A stretch of DNA of 64,000 nucleotides from Alphaproteobacteria bacterium (GTDB lineage: Bacteria; Pseudomonadota; Alphaproteobacteria; UBA8366): assembly GCA_021774335.1 (NCBI GenBank), contig JAJFJD010000012.1:124001-188000 (forward strand), in the 5' to 3' direction. A program made the position numbers and the translations under genes. Under the pieces are notes generated by a model. That model was not told the DNA's origin. It ran no database searches and was given only the letters and a program-made list of their open reading frames with translations. Position 1 is the first letter of the stretch, and every line of letters starts with the position of its first letter. This document shows, piece by piece, positions 61,717 to 64,000 of this stretch.

Positions 61717-62262
61717 ATGCCACTTGATGCCCCACAAACAGGCCAGGCCGTCTATGACCCGCGCGGCGTGGTCGAGGCGGTGCCGGTGCCGATTGGAAAG
61801 CGCGTCGAAGCGCTGAACGGTCTGCGCCTTGGCATTCTCAGCAATAAGAAGTGGAACGGTAACAATCTGCTGCGCAAGACGCAGGCCATTCTGCAAGACC
61901 AGATCGATTTCGCCGAGGTTCGGTTTTACGAGAAGGAGAGCTTCTCGAAGAACGCCGATCCGGGTCTCCTTGGAGACATCATCGCGGAAAACGATATCGT
62001 CCTCACCGCGATCGGTGATTGAGGGTCCTGCACGTCGTGCTGTATGCATGACGCCGTATCCCTCGAAGGCCAGGACCGTCCGACGGCGGTCATCGTGACG
62101 ACGGAATTCGTTCATGAAGCCGAAGTGCAGCGCGACGCGCTTGGCATGAACGAGCTTGAGCCGGTTGTCATCACCCATCCGCTGAGCACGTTGTCCGACG
62201 AAGAAATCACGGAACGCGCGCAACAGGCCGCCGATCAGGCCGTGAAAATCTGGCTGGGTTAG
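61717..62262 (+). CDS. UGSC-family selenoprotein (in-frame UGA = Sec102)
   Basis: One 181-residue gene read through TGA 62020-62022. The frame before ends IVLTAIGD and the same frame after it continues U-G-S-C-T-S-C-C-M-H-D-A-V-S-L-E-G to TAG 62260-62262. The join gives the U-G-S-C motif that names a recalled (seleno)protein family, with Cys105, 108 and 109 close by. A perfect ribosome-binding site AAGGAGGTGA (61706-61715) precedes ATG 61717, while the second half has no ribosome-binding site at its ATG 62044. A SECIS hairpin follows the UGA. The N-terminal half has an alpha/beta pattern (LRLGILSNKKWNGNNLLRK). Likely a thiol/selenol redox or transferase enzyme; the family has no biochemistry I know of. 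Confidence 0.9.
62033..62053 (+). promoter_or_regulatory. Bacterial SECIS element
   Basis: An 8-bp stem, CGTCGTGC (62033-62040) with GCATGACG (62046-62053) including one G-T pair, closes a five-base loop TGTAT. The loop G-U pair sits at +20/+21 from the UGA, the spacing I recall for E. coli fdhF. This fits SelB recognition. It lies wholly in the coding region. Confidence 0.8.
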
Positions 62263-62295
62263 GCTTAAACCATACGTTTTCCCGTGTGTTGAGCA

Positions 62296-62335
62296 GGCGC
62301 CGCTTATCCGGATATTTCGGTGGGTGGCGCCGCTT
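62296..62335. repeat. Paired GGCGCCGCTT repeat after the selenoprotein gene
   Basis: GGCGCCGCTT occurs at 62296-62305 and 62326-62335. Because GGCGCC is self-complementary, the two can also form a 6-bp stem around a 24-base loop. It may act as the operon's 3' end, without a U-run. The remaining gap to 62488 shows nothing else. Confidence 0.35.
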
Positions 62336-62488
62336 CCATTTCTGGCTGTATTGAAGATCGATACGCGACAACTTGCGCTGAAAATGCGCCGATAATTTGT
62401 GCAAAAGGCCGCATTTTAAGGTTTGCTTAACCTCCCCAAGACATGGTCGAGGCTGTTACGGTCCAAGAATTGGAGCGCAGCCGGCAGA

Positions 62489-63085
62489 ATGGCGGCAGTT
62501 GAGCAAAACGGGTTTGATTTCGGTATCTTGAATGCCGCCGCGGTCGATTTGAGCGGCGGCGATCAGCATGCTTTGGATAAGCTGTTCCTCGGCGATGGAA
62601 ATCAGCCACCCACGGTCAAATGGGAACCCTCCGTCGATGATTTGCCGCGGGATGGACTGCGGTTTCTCCTTACATATTGGCAGGGCAAGGAAACGGATGG
62701 TGCGTTGCCGCTTGCCGACGACCTTGACCCGATTGATCTAAGACCGGCGCTCGGCAACATCATGCTGGTGGATGTTCTCGATGACGGGCGCGATTTTCGG
62801 TATCGGCTCTACGGATCCGCCATCGCTTTCATAAGCAGCGGCGACAAAACCGGCCACAGTGTGATTGATTTCGAGGGAATAGCCGCTCAATTCTTCTACA
62901 TCGTCTATCGGGCGGCCTTGATCCGGCAGCGCCCGATCTACACGCATCACTATCCAACGGGTACATCTAATTTCCGTCGCTGGCATCGACTGCTCCTGCC
63001 GCTTGCCGACAAATCGGGCAACGTGGTCCGTTATCTGATCGGATGCTATGCAGATCCCAAATCCGAGACGTTGAACAAGCCATAG
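62489..63085 (+). CDS. PAS_5-type PAS domain protein
   Basis: 198-residue protein of the alphaproteobacterial PAS_5 group. Typical segments are RDGLRFLLTYWQGKETDGALP, DLDPIDLRPALGNIMLVDVLDDGRDFRYRLYGSAI, and YRAALIRQRPIYTHHYP with RRWHRLLLPLADKSGNVVRYLIGCY. It probably senses a small ligand; no output domain is attached. ATG 62489 is chosen; TTG 62423 would add 22 non-conserved residues. Convergent with the SMP-30 gene. Confidence 0.8.
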   Translation: MAAVEQNGFDFGILNAAAVDLSGGDQHALDKLFLGDGNQPPTVKWEPSVDDLPRDGLRFLLTYWQGKETDGALPLADDLDPIDLRPALGNIMLVDVLDDGRDFRYRLYGSAIAFISSGDKTGHSVIDFEGIAAQFFYIVYRAALIRQRPIYTHHYPTGTSNFRRWHRLLLPLADKSGNVVRYLIGCYADPKSETLNKP

Positions 63086-63106
63086 CCGGCGGTGTCGTTC
63101 CCGGCG

Positions 63107-64000
63107 CTAGTCCATATGCGAGTACATGACCTGGCCCGGCGTCGGCAGTTCGGCGCGCAAGATCGTGCCGGTATCGGATTCCGTGATAAAGAGCGACCGG
63201 TTGTCCGGCCCGCCGAAAGCGACATTGGTCGGGAATAGGCCTCGGCAAGACTTGATCCGGTGCAGCGGTTCGCCCAACGGATTGAACACCCAGACCGATC
63301 CCCCGCCCGCATGGCAGACCAGGATATTCCCGTCCGCGTCCACGGCCATGCCGTCAGGGCCGCTGCCTCCCGAGATTTGAACGAAATTCCCGACCTTGGT
63401 GGTTCCCCCGTCGGGTAGCAATGGCATTCGCCAAACCTGATTGGCGCGTGTCATGGCGACGTAGAGCCAGCGCTCGGTGGGGTCTAGGACCAGGCCGTTC
63501 GGGCTGGGCCCGTTGTCGACGAGTTGATCGAGCGTCCCGTCCGGTTTCAGTCGGTAGACCCGCCCGGTTGGGTCGTGCAGTCCGGTCAGACCTTGATCGG
63601 TGAAATACATGTCGCCGTTGCTGGCAAACACCAAATCGTTTACCCCCTTGAACCCCTCCACGCGATAGCGGTCGCAATGCGGTGTGACGGAACCGCTTGC
63701 CGGGTCCACCAGCATGATCCCATTCTTATAATCGGCGACGAAGATGCGGCCGTCTTTATGAATTTTCAGGCCATTCGGTTCGCCGTCATACTCCGCCACC
63801 AAATCGAACTCTCCGCCGGGGCTTACTCGGAAGATCCGCCCCCAGGGGATATCGACGATGAAGAGGTTCCCGTCGCGGTCGAATGCTGGCCCTTCGATGA
63901 ACGAATGGATCGTCTCACCCTTGTTGTTCGCACTCGACCAGGTTGAGTAGGCCTTTTCCTTTCGGAACTTCGCAGGAAGTTCGGCGAACACCTCGGTCTC
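63107..64000 (-). CDS. SMP-30/gluconolactonase family protein, 5' end beyond window
   Basis: Six-bladed beta-propeller lactonase-like protein. The frame remains open through the right edge (GAG ACC GAG precede GTG 63991, reading ETEVFAELP), so the true start lies outside. Motifs are EGPAFDRDGNLFIVDIPWGRIF, EPNGLKIHKDGRIFVADY, GVNDLVFASNGDMYFTD with metal-site Asn and Asp, SPNGLVLDPTERWLYVAMT, and GPDGMAVDADGNILVCHAGGGSVWV. It probably opens a sugar or acid lactone. An enolase-superfamily enzyme is 5 kb upstream, a frequent companion in sugar-acid pathways. Confidence 0.88.
   Translation of the reverse strand, partial: ETEVFAELPAKFRKEKAYSTWSSANNKGETIHSFIEGPAFDRDGNLFIVDIPWGRIFRVSPGGEFDLVAEYDGEPNGLKIHKDGRIFVADYKNGIMLVDPASGSVTPHCDRYRVEGFKGVNDLVFASNGDMYFTDQGLTGLHDPTGRVYRLKPDGTLDQLVDNGPSPNGLVLDPTERWLYVAMTRANQVWRMPLLPDGGTTKVGNFVQISGGSGPDGMAVDADGNILVCHAGGGSVWVFNPLGEPLHRIKSCRGLFPTNVAFGGPDNRSLFITESDTGTILRAELPTPGQVMYSHMD

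Noticed and set aside
61717..62022. A frameshift or nonsense pseudogene at the UGA
   Set aside because: No frame change is needed, the sequence on both sides remains protein-like, and the stop codon is exactly UGA beside Cys residues in a genome with selABC.
62044..62262. A separate 72-residue gene starting at ATG 62044
   Set aside because: It lacks a ribosome-binding site, is in the same frame as 61717-62019, and begins inside the U-G-S-C segment. UGA readthrough with the SECIS explains it better.
1..64000. CRISPR arrays, prophage or insertion sequences
   Set aside because: I saw no regularly spaced direct repeats, transposase, integrase or phage structural genes in the window.

Overview
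The window reads as chromosome from an alphaproteobacterium, most like the Rhodospirillales. It is GC-rich with dense, often overlapping operons. It carries the glyQ-glyS-ppdK order usual in that class, several TRAP/ABC uptake genes and YIGPDRR-type regulator sequence. This placement is inferred from gene content; there is no rRNA here. I see no insertion sequence, prophage or CRISPR array.

Layout. 0-13.5 kb is a solute uptake and amide/amino-acid catabolism region: a dctPQM TRAP transporter, two convergent amidases around a tiny membrane protein, tRNA-Pro(CGG), and an Lrp regulator divergent from a diaminopropionate ammonia-lyase followed by hyuB, hyuA and a DUF1445 protein. 13.5-23.7 kb is housekeeping: polyprenyl diphosphate synthase, a DUF2007-methyltransferase fusion, an S49 peptidase, a zinc-ribbon microprotein, glyQ, glyS, ppdK and an orphan response regulator. 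23.7-28.2 kb is a translationally coupled surface-polysaccharide set (heptosyltransferase, GT2, GT4, AsnB-like amidotransferase). 28.3-38.7 kb holds ygfZ, an M48 protease/DUF898 pair, a thiolase and an AcuI-like reductase, a 2-hydroxyacid dehydrogenase, a DMT permease, fhs, and an ArsR/SRPBCC pair with a 30-bp near-perfect palindromic operator. 38.7-42.2 kb is a lower-GC accessory patch (ricin-like secreted protein, LysR, DUF2306, lipoprotein) with copies of an ATGTCCGC-type intergenic repeat. 42.2-52.9 kb pairs a sulfonate-type ABC importer, flanked by two TauD-like dioxygenases, with a divergent operon encoding an atypical succinate dehydrogenase/fumarate reductase (order B-C-D-A) and a two-subunit class I fumarase.

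The most interesting part is 54-62.3 kb. selA, selB and selC (tRNA-Sec, anticodon UCA) lie just upstream of a LysR-divergent pair. That pair is an uncharacterised 377-residue protein with a C-terminal C-x4-C tail, and a UGSC-family selenoprotein. The selenoprotein's in-frame UGA (62020-62022) is followed by a good bacterial SECIS hairpin (62033-62053). Conventional ORF calling splits this gene into two fragments. Together the locus looks like a self-contained selenocysteine module: the insertion machinery, one client selenoprotein and a probable redox partner. selD is not in the window. The right end holds a PAS-type protein and a truncated SMP-30/gluconolactonase gene.
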